Below, piece after piece: positions 9,189 to 19,400 of a DNA stretch of 64,000 nucleotides; within the stretch, counting starts at the first letter, position 1, and the number at the start of each line of letters is the position of its first letter. This stretch comes from Flavobacterium hiemivividum. Its GTDB lineage: Bacteria > Bacteroidota > Bacteroidia > Flavobacteriales > Flavobacteriaceae. The position numbers and the translations under genes were made by a program. The notes beneath the pieces are model-generated. The model worked only from the letters and a program-made list of their open reading frames with translations, searched no databases and had not been told where the DNA came from. The stretch spans positions 1 to 64,000 of the forward strand of contig NZ_SMFO01000010.1 of assembly GCF_004349145.1 (NCBI RefSeq), written 5' to 3'.

Positions 9189-9787
9189 TGGTTTTTAATT
9201 TCTTGTTTATAATATTCAATCACATTTTTTAACTCCTCATACCCTGCCCTCTTAAGGGATGCACTTATCGAACTTTGGCTTTTTCTATTTAAAGCAAGAG
9301 CCAATTCCTTTTGATTAACACCTGGATTTTCTAACGCTTTTTTTATGATTTCGGCAGAGGTCGTGGTCCAATTATCAGCAAACAAAACAATTAATTGAAA
9401 GATAATCGTAAAATTCTCATTAAATCCAGACCAAGGCGATTGTATTCCCAAAGTCTGCTTTTTTAATCTTTCAAAGCATTCCCCTGAGTTTACAAAAGCA
9501 ATTCCGTTAGATTCTGTTACCTTGTCAGCAGTATAATCGACGGTGCCTATTCCTATTGCAATACGCACATCTAGTTTTTTGTGTTGTTTGATGGTGGCCT
9601 TGATTAATAAGGCGATTTCGACTGTATCAATAGGATCGACAAGCAACTGAAAACTGTCACCTCTATATATTTCCCAATGCTTGGGTTCATTTCCGTAGGT
9701 GCTTAAAATGCCTTTTAAATCCCCCATCCATAATGCCGAAGCTACTTTTCTAGAGTTTATTATATCACCAGTGATTACTGCCTTCAT
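9182..9787 (-). CDS. SatD family protein with C-terminal helix-turn-helix
   Basis: 201 residues. The N-terminal ~140 residues match the SatD family (opening MKAVITGDIINSRKV, then EIYRGDSFQLLVD and RIAIGIGTVDY), which has a nucleotide-cyclase-like fold flavour but no proven activity. The last ~50 residues, ENPGVNQKELALALNRKSQS followed by SISASLKRAGY, form a clear helix-turn-helix, so the protein is likely a DNA-binding regulator. The name comes from the Streptococcus sat acid-tolerance operon. It is the first gene of a two-gene minus-strand operon and lies directly behind a periodic palindrome array that could be its own operator. The family call is firm; autoregulation is inference. Confidence 0.85.
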   Translation of the reverse strand: MKAVITGDIINSRKVASALWMGDLKGILSTYGNEPKHWEIYRGDSFQLLVDPIDTVEIALLIKATIKQHKKLDVRIAIGIGTVDYTADKVTESNGIAFVNSGECFERLKKQTLGIQSPWSGFNENFTIIFQLIVLFADNWTTTSAEIIKKALENPGVNQKELALALNRKSQSSISASLKRAGYEELKNVIEYYKQEIKNQW

Positions 9788-9817
9788 ATCTTGAAATTTT
9801 AAGCAAGATACTAAAAA

Positions 9818-9906
9818 TATCGCTTAATATAACGATATATTATATTATCGTTAAATAAAGCGATAATATATATAATCGCCTTATTAGACGATATAGTAAA
9901 TTATCG
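9818..9906. promoter_or_regulatory. Phased operator array upstream of satD: TATCG-N10-CGATA every 28 bp
   Basis: TATCG half-sites start at 9818, 9846 and 9902, with AATCG at 9874, so the starts are exactly 28 bp apart. The first three are completed by CGATA at 9833-9837, 9861-9865 and 9889-9893 after a constant 10-bp interval, giving three 20-bp palindromes with centres 28 bp apart and a fourth half-site. The array lies 30-120 bp upstream of the satD start codon. The regular spacing suggests cooperative binding of a dimeric HTH protein, most simply SatD itself. Confidence 0.75.
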
Positions 9907-9974
9907 TTTAATTTACATTTTTCGTGGGGCAAATTACAAATCATTATGATCAGCCTAAATAAAAAAATAATAAA

Positions 9975-10014
9975 GGACATTATTGTCCGTTATTATTTTT
10001 TTTTACTACTTTTG
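9975..10014 (+). promoter_or_regulatory. Promoter of cupin-norB with overlapping GGACA-N4-TGTCC palindrome
   Basis: TACTTTTG (10007-10014) matches the Bacteroidota -7 consensus TAnnTTTG, and TTG (9983-9985) sits 21 bp upstream as the -33 element. The -33 element lies inside the palindrome GGACATTATTGTCC (9975-9988). A regulator bound there would cover the promoter, which suits NO-responsive control of the norB operon. The regulator itself is not in this window. Confidence 0.6.
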
Positions 10015-10131
10015 TGCTATATTTTATTTAGATCAAGTACAAATAACATTACTTGGACTTTAAAATTATCAGAATAATATTTTAACAAAAAAGCGAAACT
10101 TTTGTTTCACACAAATTAAACACCCAAACTC

Positions 10132-10467
10132 ATGCAAAAAGCATCTCTATTTGAAAACCTAGAATTTAATGAAACTAAGGTTGCAGTAAGCGTATTATTA
10201 AAAACTTCTAACTCTAGCGAAGTACGGATTTTACTAAAAAAAGATCAAGTGATGAAGGAGCACCAAGCACCATTTCCGATAGTTATTGAAGTTTTTGATG
10301 GCGTCATACAATTTGGAGTCAACGGAGAAAACCAAACTCTTAATCGAGGAGATATAATCTCGTTAGACGCCTCAGTTCCTCATGATTTAAAAGGTATTTC
10401 TGATTCCATAATCCGTCTTACAATCCACAAGAATGATACTATTGAACGCATAAATTCTATAAAATAA
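10132..10467 (+). CDS. Small cupin-domain protein
   Basis: 111 residues forming one cupin barrel: HQAPFPIVIEVFDGVIQFGV resembles cupin motif 1 and GDIISLDASVPHDLKG motif 2, with a metal-ligand-type His in each. There is no signal peptide, so it is cytoplasmic. It lies 13 bp upstream of the NO reductase gene behind a shared promoter. Small cupins of this kind are often found in nitrosative-stress operons of Bacteroidota; whether it senses, binds or protects is not known. Confidence 0.85.
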   Translation: MQKASLFENLEFNETKVAVSVLLKTSNSSEVRILLKKDQVMKEHQAPFPIVIEVFDGVIQFGVNGENQTLNRGDIISLDASVPHDLKGISDSIIRLTIHKNDTIERINSIK

Positions 10468-10480
10468 TATAAAAAACAAA

Positions 10481-12700
10481 ATGAAAAAAACTTGGTTAGC
10501 ATTTATAAGTGTGGTGGTAATCTCATTTATAGTCCTTATTGGTGTTGGTGTAGAAGTGTATCAAACGCAACCTCCAATTCCAGAAAAAGTAATCATAAAA
10601 GGAACCGGAGAAATAGTTTACACAAAAGAAGACATACAAATTGGTCAAAACGTATGGGAATCCATTGGCGGAATGGAAGTTGGTTCCATTTGGGGACATG
10701 GGAGTTATGTAGCACCCGATTGGACTGCAGATTGGATCCACAAAGAAGCCGTCTTCATGCTAGACACTTGGGCAAAAGAATACAACATGCCTTATTCTGA
10801 ATTGGATGTTGAAAAGAAAGCGGCTCTAAAAGCACGTTTGATTCAAGATATTAGAACCAATACATTTGACGAAACAACTAAAACAATTAGTATTTCACCA
10901 GAACGTTTAAACGCGATTAATGAAAACATAACGCATTATACAAAAATTTTTTCAGAAGGTAAAGAAGAGTACGCTATTCAAAGAGGCGCTCTAACAGATA
11001 CTAAGAAATTATCACAATTGAATGCCTTTTTATTCTGGACTTCTTGGGCGGCAAGTACAAACAGACCGAATGAAGATTATACGTATACCTCAAACTGGCC
11101 ACACGAACCTTTAATTGACAATAATATTACGGATAGTTCTATTATTTGGTCCGGTTTATCTATCGTTTTGTTGTTATTATTTATTGGAATATTGACTTAT
11201 TACTATCTTCTTAATCATGAAAAAGGAGATTTATTAACCAAGCCTGAATCGGATCCTTTAGAGAATATGAAATTATTGCCTTCGCAAAAAGCCGTATTAA
11301 AATATTTCTTAATCATTTGTTTCTTAATCGCATTACAAGTTGTTTTAGGGATATTAACGGTGCATTATACCGTTGAAGGACAATCTTTCTTTGGTTTCGA
11401 ATTATCACAATATTTACCTTATTCTATTACGCGAACTTGGCATACCCAATTGGCGGTTTTCTGGATTGCTGCAACTTGGTTGGCTACCGGATTATTCTTA
11501 GCGCCAATGATTTCGGGTAAAGAAATCAAAAACCATATTTTAGGAATTAATTTCCTTTTTATAGCCTTATTAGTTATCGTTTTGGGTTCTATGTTTGGTG
11601 AGTGGTTGGGAGTACACCAATTTTTAGATTTAACGACTAATTTTTTCTTTGGACACCAAGGATATGAATACATGGATTTAGGCCGTTTCTGGCAGATATT
11701 ATTGGGTGTAGGTCTTGTTTTATGGGTATTTATGGTTAGTCAACACATTTTGTTTGCTATTCGTAAAAATGATAATTCTAAATCATTGTTAATCATATTA
11801 CTGATTTCGGTTATGGCAATCGGAATGTTCTTTTTCTCTGGTTTAATGTATGGAGAAAACAGTAGTTTACCTGTAATTAATTACTGGAGATGGTGGCTGG
11901 TTCACCTTTGGGTTGAAGGTTTCTTTGAAGTTTTTGCCACGGTTGTTATCGCTTATATTTTCTCTCAATTAAAGATTATTTCTGCTAAGACGGCTGGTAG
12001 AGTTTCGGTAGCATCGGCTACTATCTTTTTGGCTGGTGGAATTTTGGGAACTTTACATCATTTGTATTTTTCTGGAACACCGGTAAAAGCAATTGCTCTT
12101 GGTGCTACGTTCAGTGCGTTAGAAGTGGTGCCTCTTACTTTAATGGGTTTTGAAATTAGAGAAAACTGGAGTCATTTAAAAAGCACTCCTTGGATGCAAA
12201 AATACAAATGGCCTATTTTCTTCTTTATCGCAGTCGCTTTTTGGAATTTCTTAGGAGCTGGAGTATTCGGGTTTATAATTAATCCGCCTATTGCTTTGTA
12301 CTATATTCAAGGATTAAACACAACTGCAGTTCATGCTCATACTGCACTATTTGGAGTTTATGGAATGTTAGGAATGGGATTCATCTTAATTTGTTTGCGT
12401 TTTTATTCTGATAGAGTTTGGGAAGAAAGTAAATTGAAAAAAGCGTTCTGGGCATTAAATATTGGTCTTATCGCAATGGTAGTGTTGAGTTTATTGCCAA
12501 TAGGAATTATTCAAGCATATACTTCTATCACAAAAGGATATTCGTTTGCAAGAGAGTCTGAATTGTTATATTCACCTACAATCCAAACATTAAAATGGAT
12601 GAGAATGATTGGAGATATTATTTTTTCAGTGGGTATTTTTTACTTCTGTTGGTTTACAGTAAGTGAAACTATTTATAATTTAAAGAGAAAAAGTATTTAG
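10481..12700 (+). CDS. norB: Quinol-dependent nitric oxide reductase (qNOR), NorB-type single subunit
   Basis: 739 residues. After TM1 (about 5-27) comes the periplasmic domain characteristic of qNOR (about 30-215), including IGQNVWESIGGMEVGSIWG and HGSYVAPDWTADW. A haem-copper-oxidase-like core of about 12 further membrane helices follows, with the core histidines seen in motifs such as TRTWHTQLAVFWIAA, WWLVHLWVEGFFEVFAT, GTLHHLYFSG and HAHTALFGVYG. The enzyme reduces 2 NO to N2O using quinol, in the inner membrane. The fused N-terminal domain and length (usual ~750) distinguish qNOR from cytochrome c-dependent NorBC. No denitrification genes are adjacent, so detoxification is the likely role. 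Confidence 0.95.
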   Translation: MKKTWLAFISVVVISFIVLIGVGVEVYQTQPPIPEKVIIKGTGEIVYTKEDIQIGQNVWESIGGMEVGSIWGHGSYVAPDWTADWIHKEAVFMLDTWAKEYNMPYSELDVEKKAALKARLIQDIRTNTFDETTKTISISPERLNAINENITHYTKIFSEGKEEYAIQRGALTDTKKLSQLNAFLFWTSWAASTNRPNEDYTYTSNWPHEPLIDNNITDSSIIWSGLSIVLLLLFIGILTYYYLLNHEKGDLLTKPESDPLENMKLLPSQKAVLKYFLIICFLIALQVVLGILTVHYTVEGQSFFGFELSQYLPYSITRTWHTQLAVFWIAATWLATGLFLAPMISGKEIKNHILGINFLFIALLVIVLGSMFGEWLGVHQFLDLTTNFFFGHQGYEYMDLGRFWQILLGVGLVLWVFMVSQHILFAIRKNDNSKSLLIILLISVMAIGMFFFSGLMYGENSSLPVINYWRWWLVHLWVEGFFEVFATVVIAYIFSQLKIISAKTAGRVSVASATIFLAGGILGTLHHLYFSGTPVKAIALGATFSALEVVPLTLMGFEIRENWSHLKSTPWMQKYKWPIFFFIAVAFWNFLGAGVFGFIINPPIALYYIQGLNTTAVHAHTALFGVYGMLGMGFILICLRFYSDRVWEESKLKKAFWALNIGLIAMVVLSLLPIGIIQAYTSITKGYSFARESELLYSPTIQTLKWMRMIGDIIFSVGIFYFCWFTVSETIYNLKRKSI

Positions 12701-12725
12701 TTGTTATAAACATTGACTCATAAAT

Positions 12726-12771
12726 AAAGCCTGTTAGAAGATGTGAAAATCTTTTTACAGGCTTTTTTTAA
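12726..12771 (+). terminator. Rho-independent terminator after norB
   Basis: Arms AAAGCCTGT (12726-12734) and ACAGGCTTT (12757-12765) with a 22-nt loop, followed by a T run. Confidence 0.75.
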
Positions 12772-12935
12772 AGCATAATTTAGGCATTCTGCAAATTTAT
12801 AAAACGACTCATTTTCTAAATTCCCAATTAAAAACTATCTTCGTCTTTTTAAAAGAATAAAGAAATTCGAAGAAAATGTAAAGAGTTCTGAGGTCTATAT
12901 TCTATTCTCTTGATTCTGTTTTCTAAAAAACCCAA

Positions 12936-15041
12936 ATGAGCAATCTCCTACTTACTCCTATCGAATACCTAAAAGGCGTTGGCCCTAACCGTGGCGAATT
13001 GTTACGAAAGGAACTAGGGATTCATAAGTACAAAGATCTAATCAATTTGTACCCGAACCGCTACATTGACCGAACGCGTTACTACAAAATCAACGAGCTG
13101 CAAAACAATGTTGCCGAGGTACAAATCATTGGGAAAATCATCAATATCAAAACTGTCGAATTTGGTAAGGGCAAGAAACGTCTCGTTGCCACTTTTGTGG
13201 ATGATACAGGCCAAATGGAATTGGTATGGTTTCAGGGACAAAAATGGGTTCGGGAATCGTTGAAACTAAACGAAATTAGCGTAATTTTTGGAAAATGTAC
13301 TTCTTTTAACGGCGCATACAATATGGCGCATCCTGAAATCGAAGCGATGAGCGAGCACGAAAAAAGTTTGCGTTCTGCAATGCAAGCTGTCTATCCTTCG
13401 ACAGAAACGCTGAACAATCGCGGAATTTCAAATCGGGTAATCAATAAATTAATGCAGCAGCTGTTTCTAGAAACCCAAACCTTATTTACAGAAACACTTC
13501 CGGATTATCTATTGCAGGATTTACAATTAATTCCTAAAAAAGCAGCCTTATTCAACATCCATTTTCCCAAAAGCGCAGAAGCTTTGGCAAAAGCCCAATT
13601 CCGATTAAAATTTGAAGAATTATTCTTTATCCAATTGCAATTAATCACTAAAAATCTAGTTCAAAAACACAAAATAAAGGGACATCCGTTTACTAAGGTG
13701 GGCGAACTTTTTAATGATTTCTACCAAAATCACCTGCCTTTTCAGCTCACCGGAGCTCAAAAAAGAGTGATTAAAGAAATCAGAACAGATATGGGAACTA
13801 ACGCCCAGATGAACCGATTATTACAAGGTGATGTAGGATCTGGGAAAACGATTGTGGCTTTTATGAGCATGTTACTAGCACTTGATAATGGCTTTCAAGC
13901 TTGCTTGATGGCTCCCACAGAAATCTTGGCCAACCAGCATTTTATCGGGCTTTCAGAATTAGCTAACAAATTGAATATAAATATAAAAATACTGACTGGT
14001 TCAACTAAAACTTCAGCCCGAAAAATTATTTATGAAGAGTTAGAAAATGGAAGCTTACAAATCCTAATCGGAACACATGCTTTATTGGAAGACAAAGTGA
14101 AATTTCAAAATTTAGGTTTAGCTGTAATTGACGAACAGCACCGTTTTGGGGTCGAACAACGTTCTAAATTGTGGAAGAAAAACGAAATTCCACCACACAT
14201 TTTAGTAATGACCGCAACTCCTATTCCGCGAACGCTGGCAATGAGTTTGTACGGTGACCTCGATATTTCGGTTATTGACGAACTGCCTCCGGGCCGGAAA
14301 CCCATTCAAACTGTACATCGTTTTGACAGCAACCGTCTGAAAGTTTGGAAATTTATTCGAGATGAAATCGGTTTAGGACGCCAAATATATATTGTTTATC
14401 CGCTGATACAAGAATCAGAAAAAATGGATTTCAAAGATTTAATGGATGGTTATGAAAGTATTTCTCGTGACTTCCCTTTGCCAGATTATTCCATTTCTAT
14501 TTTGCACGGAAAGATGAAACCAGCCGATAAAGACGCTGAAATGAAACGTTTTTCGGATGGGAAAACCAATATAATGGTTGCTACAACCGTAATTGAAGTT
14601 GGGGTAAATGTTCCTAATGCCTCAGTAATGATTATCGAAAGTGCTGAGCGCTTTGGACTCTCGCAACTCCACCAACTGCGCGGTCGTGTGGGTCGTGGTG
14701 CTGATCAGAGTTACTGCATCCTGATGACGAGTCACAAATTAAGTTCTGACAGCAAAACTAGGATGGAAACCATGGTGAGTACTAATGATGGATTTGAAAT
14801 TGCCGAAGTTGATTTGAAACTTCGCGGCCCAGGAAACCTCATGGGAACTCAGCAAAGTGGTGTACTTAACCTTCAAATTGCCGATATTGTTCGCGACAGA
14901 GATATTTTGGCCTTAGCCAGAGAGAAAGCGATAAAAATCCTAACCGTGGATGCCCCTTTACAAAAACCAGAACACGCTACTTTAAGAAGTGTTTATATCG
15001 AGTTGACTAAAAAGAAAAACATTTGGAACTACATCAGTTGA
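12936..15041 (+). CDS. recG: ATP-dependent DNA helicase RecG
   Basis: 701 residues, the normal RecG length. The N-terminal wedge/OB-fold domain (about 1-200) begins TPIEYLKGVGPNRGELL. Helicase motif I LLQGDVGSGKT is near residue 295, motif II DEQH near 398 (VIDEQHRFGVEQR), motif III MTATPIPRTLAM, and motif VI QLHQLRGRVGRG. RecG remodels stalled replication forks and branch-migrates Holliday junctions. The gene appears monocistronic, with about 235 bp upstream and 305 bp downstream. Confidence 0.97.
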   Translation: MSNLLLTPIEYLKGVGPNRGELLRKELGIHKYKDLINLYPNRYIDRTRYYKINELQNNVAEVQIIGKIINIKTVEFGKGKKRLVATFVDDTGQMELVWFQGQKWVRESLKLNEISVIFGKCTSFNGAYNMAHPEIEAMSEHEKSLRSAMQAVYPSTETLNNRGISNRVINKLMQQLFLETQTLFTETLPDYLLQDLQLIPKKAALFNIHFPKSAEALAKAQFRLKFEELFFIQLQLITKNLVQKHKIKGHPFTKVGELFNDFYQNHLPFQLTGAQKRVIKEIRTDMGTNAQMNRLLQGDVGSGKTIVAFMSMLLALDNGFQACLMAPTEILANQHFIGLSELANKLNINIKILTGSTKTSARKIIYEELENGSLQILIGTHALLEDKVKFQNLGLAVIDEQHRFGVEQRSKLWKKNEIPPHILVMTATPIPRTLAMSLYGDLDISVIDELPPGRKPIQTVHRFDSNRLKVWKFIRDEIGLGRQIYIVYPLIQESEKMDFKDLMDGYESISRDFPLPDYSISILHGKMKPADKDAEMKRFSDGKTNIMVATTVIEVGVNVPNASVMIIESAERFGLSQLHQLRGRVGRGADQSYCILMTSHKLSSDSKTRMETMVSTNDGFEIAEVDLKLRGPGNLMGTQQSGVLNLQIADIVRDRDILALAREKAIKILTVDAPLQKPEHATLRSVYIELTKKKNIWNYIS

Positions 15042-15113
15042 TTCCTTTTTTATAAAATTTGACTTTTTTTCAAATCCAATTAAACCTTTGCCCTTTTTTA
15101 CGGTCTTATGTCA

Positions 15114-15213
15114 GAGACTTTCAGTCTCTGGAAAACTTATTTGCTAGAATTTTCAGTTTTATTATTTGATAGAATTCCCTAATCGTTAGTAAATGAACGC
15201 TTAGGAGTTTTTA
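15114..15213 (+). terminator. Two hairpins downstream of recG, the second terminator-like
   Basis: CAGAGACT/AGTCTCTG with a 3-nt loop forms a tight hairpin near 15112-15130 but lacks a T run. CCTAATCGTT (15178-15187) and AACGCTTAGG (15196-15205) form a 10-bp stem with one mismatch and an 8-nt loop, followed by AGTTTTTA. The second is the better recG terminator; it could also be an operator for the efflux operon. Confidence 0.5.
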
Positions 15214-15230
15214 TGTGCTATTTTCGAAAT

Positions 15231-15297
15231 AGTTGTATGTACAACTGTTAAATAAAAACAAACCTATTATTTATTCCAATTGTAAAACCTAAATTTG
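15231..15297 (+). promoter_or_regulatory. Operator-like palindrome and -7 box upstream of the RND efflux operon
   Basis: AGTTGTATGTACAACT (15231-15246) is a 16-bp palindrome with 7-bp arms, the size of a TetR- or LexA-type operator. TAAATTTG (15290-15297) is a good Bacteroidota -7 box about 50 bp before the adaptor-gene start at 15347. No obvious TetR gene is adjacent, so the regulator would act in trans. Confidence 0.5.
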
Positions 15298-15346
15298 TCA
15301 TTTAACAAAAAATATTGAAAACTAATCCTACTTCATAAAAATAAAC

Positions 15347-16405
15347 ATGAAAATAAAATACATCGTTTACGGCTTACTCATTGTTGGTTTTGGTGCCTTT
15401 ATAAGCTACCGAATAATCGAAAATAAAGGAGATTCAAAAGCAAACAACAGCAAATCAGGAAAACCAGCGGCGATGCGTTTAGCTGGAATTGTAGTTCAGC
15501 CTCAAACTTTTGAAAATAATTTATCCCTTTCTGGTTCTATTGAAGCAAATGAGCAGGTAGAAATTCGTTCTGAAGTTTCCGGTATTGTAGAAAGCATCAA
15601 CTTTCAAGAAGGAAGTAATGTTAGTAATGGACAATTACTTTTTAAAGTAAACGACAGAGAATTAAGAGCCCAATTGAGTCAGGCAAATACTAAGGAAAGT
15701 TTAGCATCAGAAAATGAAAGACGAGCCAAACTTTTACTGGCAAAAGAAGCTATCAGTCAAGAAGAATATGATGTTGCTAGAGCAGAATATGCTTCGATGA
15801 AAGCACAAAGCCAGTTAATAAAGGCGCAAATTGCCAAAACGGCTGTAAGGGCTCCGTTTTCAGGAAGAATTGGGTTGCGTTCTATTTCTGTGGGAACCTA
15901 CATCACCCCTGCTGTGTTAGTGGCTAATTTAGTTAATATTGGGAAGTTAAAAATCACTTTTTCGATTCCTGAAAAATATGTAAATGAACTAAAAAACAAA
16001 ACTACTTTGAGTTTCAAAGTAGCGGGATCTACTGAAAAATATACTGCTACTGTCTATGCAATTGAACCTTCAGTAGAGATTTCGACTAGAACCTTAAAAG
16101 TTCGTGCCATTGCCGAGAATAAAGATGGAAAATTATTACCAGGTACTTTTGCAGATGTTGAATTACCACTAGCTGTTATCAAAGACGCCATTGTAGTACC
16201 AACACAAGCTATAATTCCGGTTCAAAACGGAAAAAAAGTATTTATTTCTGATTTTGGCAAAGCCAAAGAAGTCATGGTCGAAACGACTACAAGAACAGAT
16301 GCTTCACTCTTGATTTTATCTGGACTAAAAGCAGGAGATACATTAATCACAACAGGTGTTATGTCTTTGAAAAATGAAACTCCCGTTAAAGTAATCATCA
16401 AGTAA
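15347..16405 (+). CDS. RND efflux periplasmic adaptor (membrane fusion) subunit
   Basis: 352 residues. One N-terminal membrane anchor or signal (about 5-24) precedes a biotinyl-lipoyl half (LSGSIEANEQVEIRSEVSG, GSNVSNGQLLFKVND), an alpha-hairpin rich in Ala/Glu/Lys (about 100-150), the second lipoyl half (VRAPFSGRIGLRSISVGTYI), and beta-barrel/membrane-proximal domains ending GDTLITTGVMSLKNETPVKV. It links the inner-membrane pump to the outer-membrane channel. First gene of a three-gene operon; substrate unknown. Confidence 0.93.
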   Translation: MKIKYIVYGLLIVGFGAFISYRIIENKGDSKANNSKSGKPAAMRLAGIVVQPQTFENNLSLSGSIEANEQVEIRSEVSGIVESINFQEGSNVSNGQLLFKVNDRELRAQLSQANTKESLASENERRAKLLLAKEAISQEEYDVARAEYASMKAQSQLIKAQIAKTAVRAPFSGRIGLRSISVGTYITPAVLVANLVNIGKLKITFSIPEKYVNELKNKTTLSFKVAGSTEKYTATVYAIEPSVEISTRTLKVRAIAENKDGKLLPGTFADVELPLAVIKDAIVVPTQAIIPVQNGKKVFISDFGKAKEVMVETTTRTDASLLILSGLKAGDTLITTGVMSLKNETPVKVIIK

Positions 16406-16481
16406 TTTAAAGTTATTTAGAAAGGAGAAATTATTAGCATACTCCTAACCCCATAACAATATTTTATTAATCCCACAAAAA

Positions 16482-19400
16482 ATGAGTTTATCTACATTAA
16501 GTATAAAAAGGCCAGTATTGACTATTGTTATGAATTTAGCAATTGTACTATTTGGTATTATAGGATATTCCTATCTTGGCGTTCGTGAATTTCCCTCGAT
16601 AGATCCTGCGCAGGTTTCGATTAGAACTAATTATACGGGTGCCAACTCTGATATTATTGAGTCCCAAATCACGGAACCTTTAGAAAAAGCGATTAATTCC
16701 ATCGACGGAATAAGGAACATAACTTCCTCTAGTTCTCAGGGAAGCAGTTCGATAACTGTAGAATTTAACTTGGATAAAAACCTTGAAGAAGCCGCAAATG
16801 ATGTTCGTGATAAGGTGTCGCAAGCCATCCGAAGTCTACCGCAGGATATTGATGCTCCGCCAGTAGTTTCTAAGGCTGATGCCGATAGTGATGCGATTAT
16901 TTCCATGACCGTGCAAAGTGATACACGCAGCCCGCTAGAACTGAGTGATTATGCTGAGAATGTGATTTCGCAAAGACTAGAAACCATTCCTGGTGTGAGT
17001 GGTGTTCAAATTTGGGGACAAAAAAAATACGCCATGCGTTTGTGGATTAATCCTGTGAAACTAGCTTCCTATGGACTGACTGTAGCCGAAGTACGAACTG
17101 CATTGGGAAAACAAAATGTAGAGTTACCCTCTGGAAAACTGACTGGAGCTAACACAGAATTAACCGTAAAAACAGTAGGGAACTTATCTACTGCCGAAGA
17201 ATTTAATAACATCATCATTCGATCTGAAGGAGAAAAGATTGTCCGCTTAAGCGATATTGGTTCTGCCGTTCTTGGTCCAGAAAATATTGAAACTAAATTA
17301 AGTCAGTCCGGACTTCCACTTGTTGGTCTGGCAATTGTTCCTCGTCCGGGTGCAAATTATTTAGACATTTCAAAAGCTTTTTATGAGCAATACGAAGACT
17401 TAAAAAAAGACCTTCCCAGTGATATCAAGTTAAATATAGCGCTCGACAATACTATTTTCGTAAAAAAATCAGTACTTGAGGTAGCTGAAACACTTGGAAT
17501 ATCTATATTCTTGGTAATTTTAATTATCTATTTATTCTTTAGAGACTGGGCGATTGCTTTCAGGCCATTAATTGACATTCCAGTTTCTTTAATAGCAACC
17601 TTTTTTATCATGTGGTTGTTTGGTTTCTCCATCAACGTTTTAACGCTTCTAGCAATTGTTCTTGCTACCGGTTTAGTAGTCGATGACGGAATCGTTGTAA
17701 CCGAAAACATTTATAAAAAAGTAGAAGAAGGCATGTCGCCAATGGAAGCAGCGATCAAAGGCTCTAATGAGATATTTTTTGCCGTAATTTCGATCTCTGT
17801 TACACTAGCAGCAGTATTCCTACCAGTTATTTTCCTCGAAGGATTTGTGGGACGTTTATTTAGAGAATTTGGCGTCGTCATAGGTGCTGCCGTTTTGATA
17901 TCGGCTTTTGTGTCCTTGACATTAACACCTATGTTAAATGCCTATTTGATGAAAGGCGGCGAGCAAAAAAAATCAAAATTCTATAATTTAACTGAACCTT
18001 ATTTCCAAAAGCTAAACAGCACTTATGCCGATGCATTAGCTCGTTTTATGGATAAAAAATGGTGGAGCTTCCCTATCCTATTCGCTTGTTTTGGATTGAT
18101 TTTTGTCTTTTATAATTTGATCCAAAAAGAGACGGCACCATACGATGACCGAAGCTCTTTGACGCTAAGAATGACAGCTCCAGAGGGATCTAGTTATGAA
18201 TACACTGATCGTTTCATGCAGGAAATTTCGCGATTAGTTGATGATTCTATTCCAGAAAAAAAAGTAAGCTTAGTGATTACCTCTCCAGGTTTTGGATCAT
18301 CGTCTGTAAATAGTGGTTTTGTGAGGTTGTCTTTAAAAGAATCCAGTGAACGCGAGTTATCTCAAGCAGAAATTGCGGAGAAACTTACTAAATGGACCAA
18401 ACAATATCCAGATGCTAAAACATCTGTGACCCAGCAACCAACTATTGCTGTAAACAGACGTGGTGGTTTACCTATACAATACATAATTCAAACTCAAAGT
18501 TTTAGTAAATTAGAGGAGAAAATTCCGTTATTTATGGAAGAGGTAGATAAAGACCCTACTTTTTCAATGTCAGATGTAAACTTAAAGTTCAACAAGCCAG
18601 AGCTTAACGTAACTATTGATCGTGAAAAAGCAGAAAGCTTAGGAATATCTGTTATTGACATTGCACAAACCTTGCAACTGTCATTAAGCGGACAACGTTT
18701 TGGTTATTTTATGAAGTCAGGAAAACAATACCAAGTAATTGGACAATTTGATCAAGCAGATCGTTCAAAACCATTGGACTTGACTTCTATGTATGTTAAG
18801 AACAACAAAGGAGAACTAATTCAGATGGACAATATTGTAAGTATTGAGGAACAAAGCAAGCCACCGCAGTTGTACCACAACAACCGATTCATGTCTGCTA
18901 CCGTTTCTGCAGGTCTTGCTCCTGGAAAAAGTATCAATGACGGAATTGACGCTATGGAAAAAATTAGAGCCAAAGTCCTTGACGATACATTCACAACTGA
19001 TTTGGGCGGAGAATCAAGAGATTTTGTAGAAAGTAGTTCTAATACTACTTTTGCATTTGGACTAGCCTTATTATTAATATTTTTAATTCTAGCAGCACAG
19101 TTTGAAAGTTTTATCGATCCATTTATCATTATTTTAACCGTTCCTATGGCTGTTGCCGGTGCATTATTTTCATTATGGTTGTTTGATCAAACTTGGAATA
19201 TCTTTAGCCAAATTGGTACCGTGATGCTAATTGGGTTAGTTACCAAAAACGGTATTTTGATTGTAGAATTTGCCAACCAGCTGCGAGAACAGGGCAAACC
19301 GAAACTAGAAGCCGTTCTTGAAGCTTCAGAGGCACGTTTAAGGCCTATATTGATGACCAGTTTAGCAATCTCACTTGGGGCATTGCCTATTGCACTTTCG

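Noticed and set aside
9818..9906. Possible short CRISPR array
   Set aside because: The constant unit is itself a palindrome with variable 10-bp centre, the period is only 28 bp, and no cas gene is near; an operator array explains it better.
10492..10800. Plus-strand 102-codon ORF overlapping norB start
   Set aside because: Lies out of frame within the clearly coding norB region.
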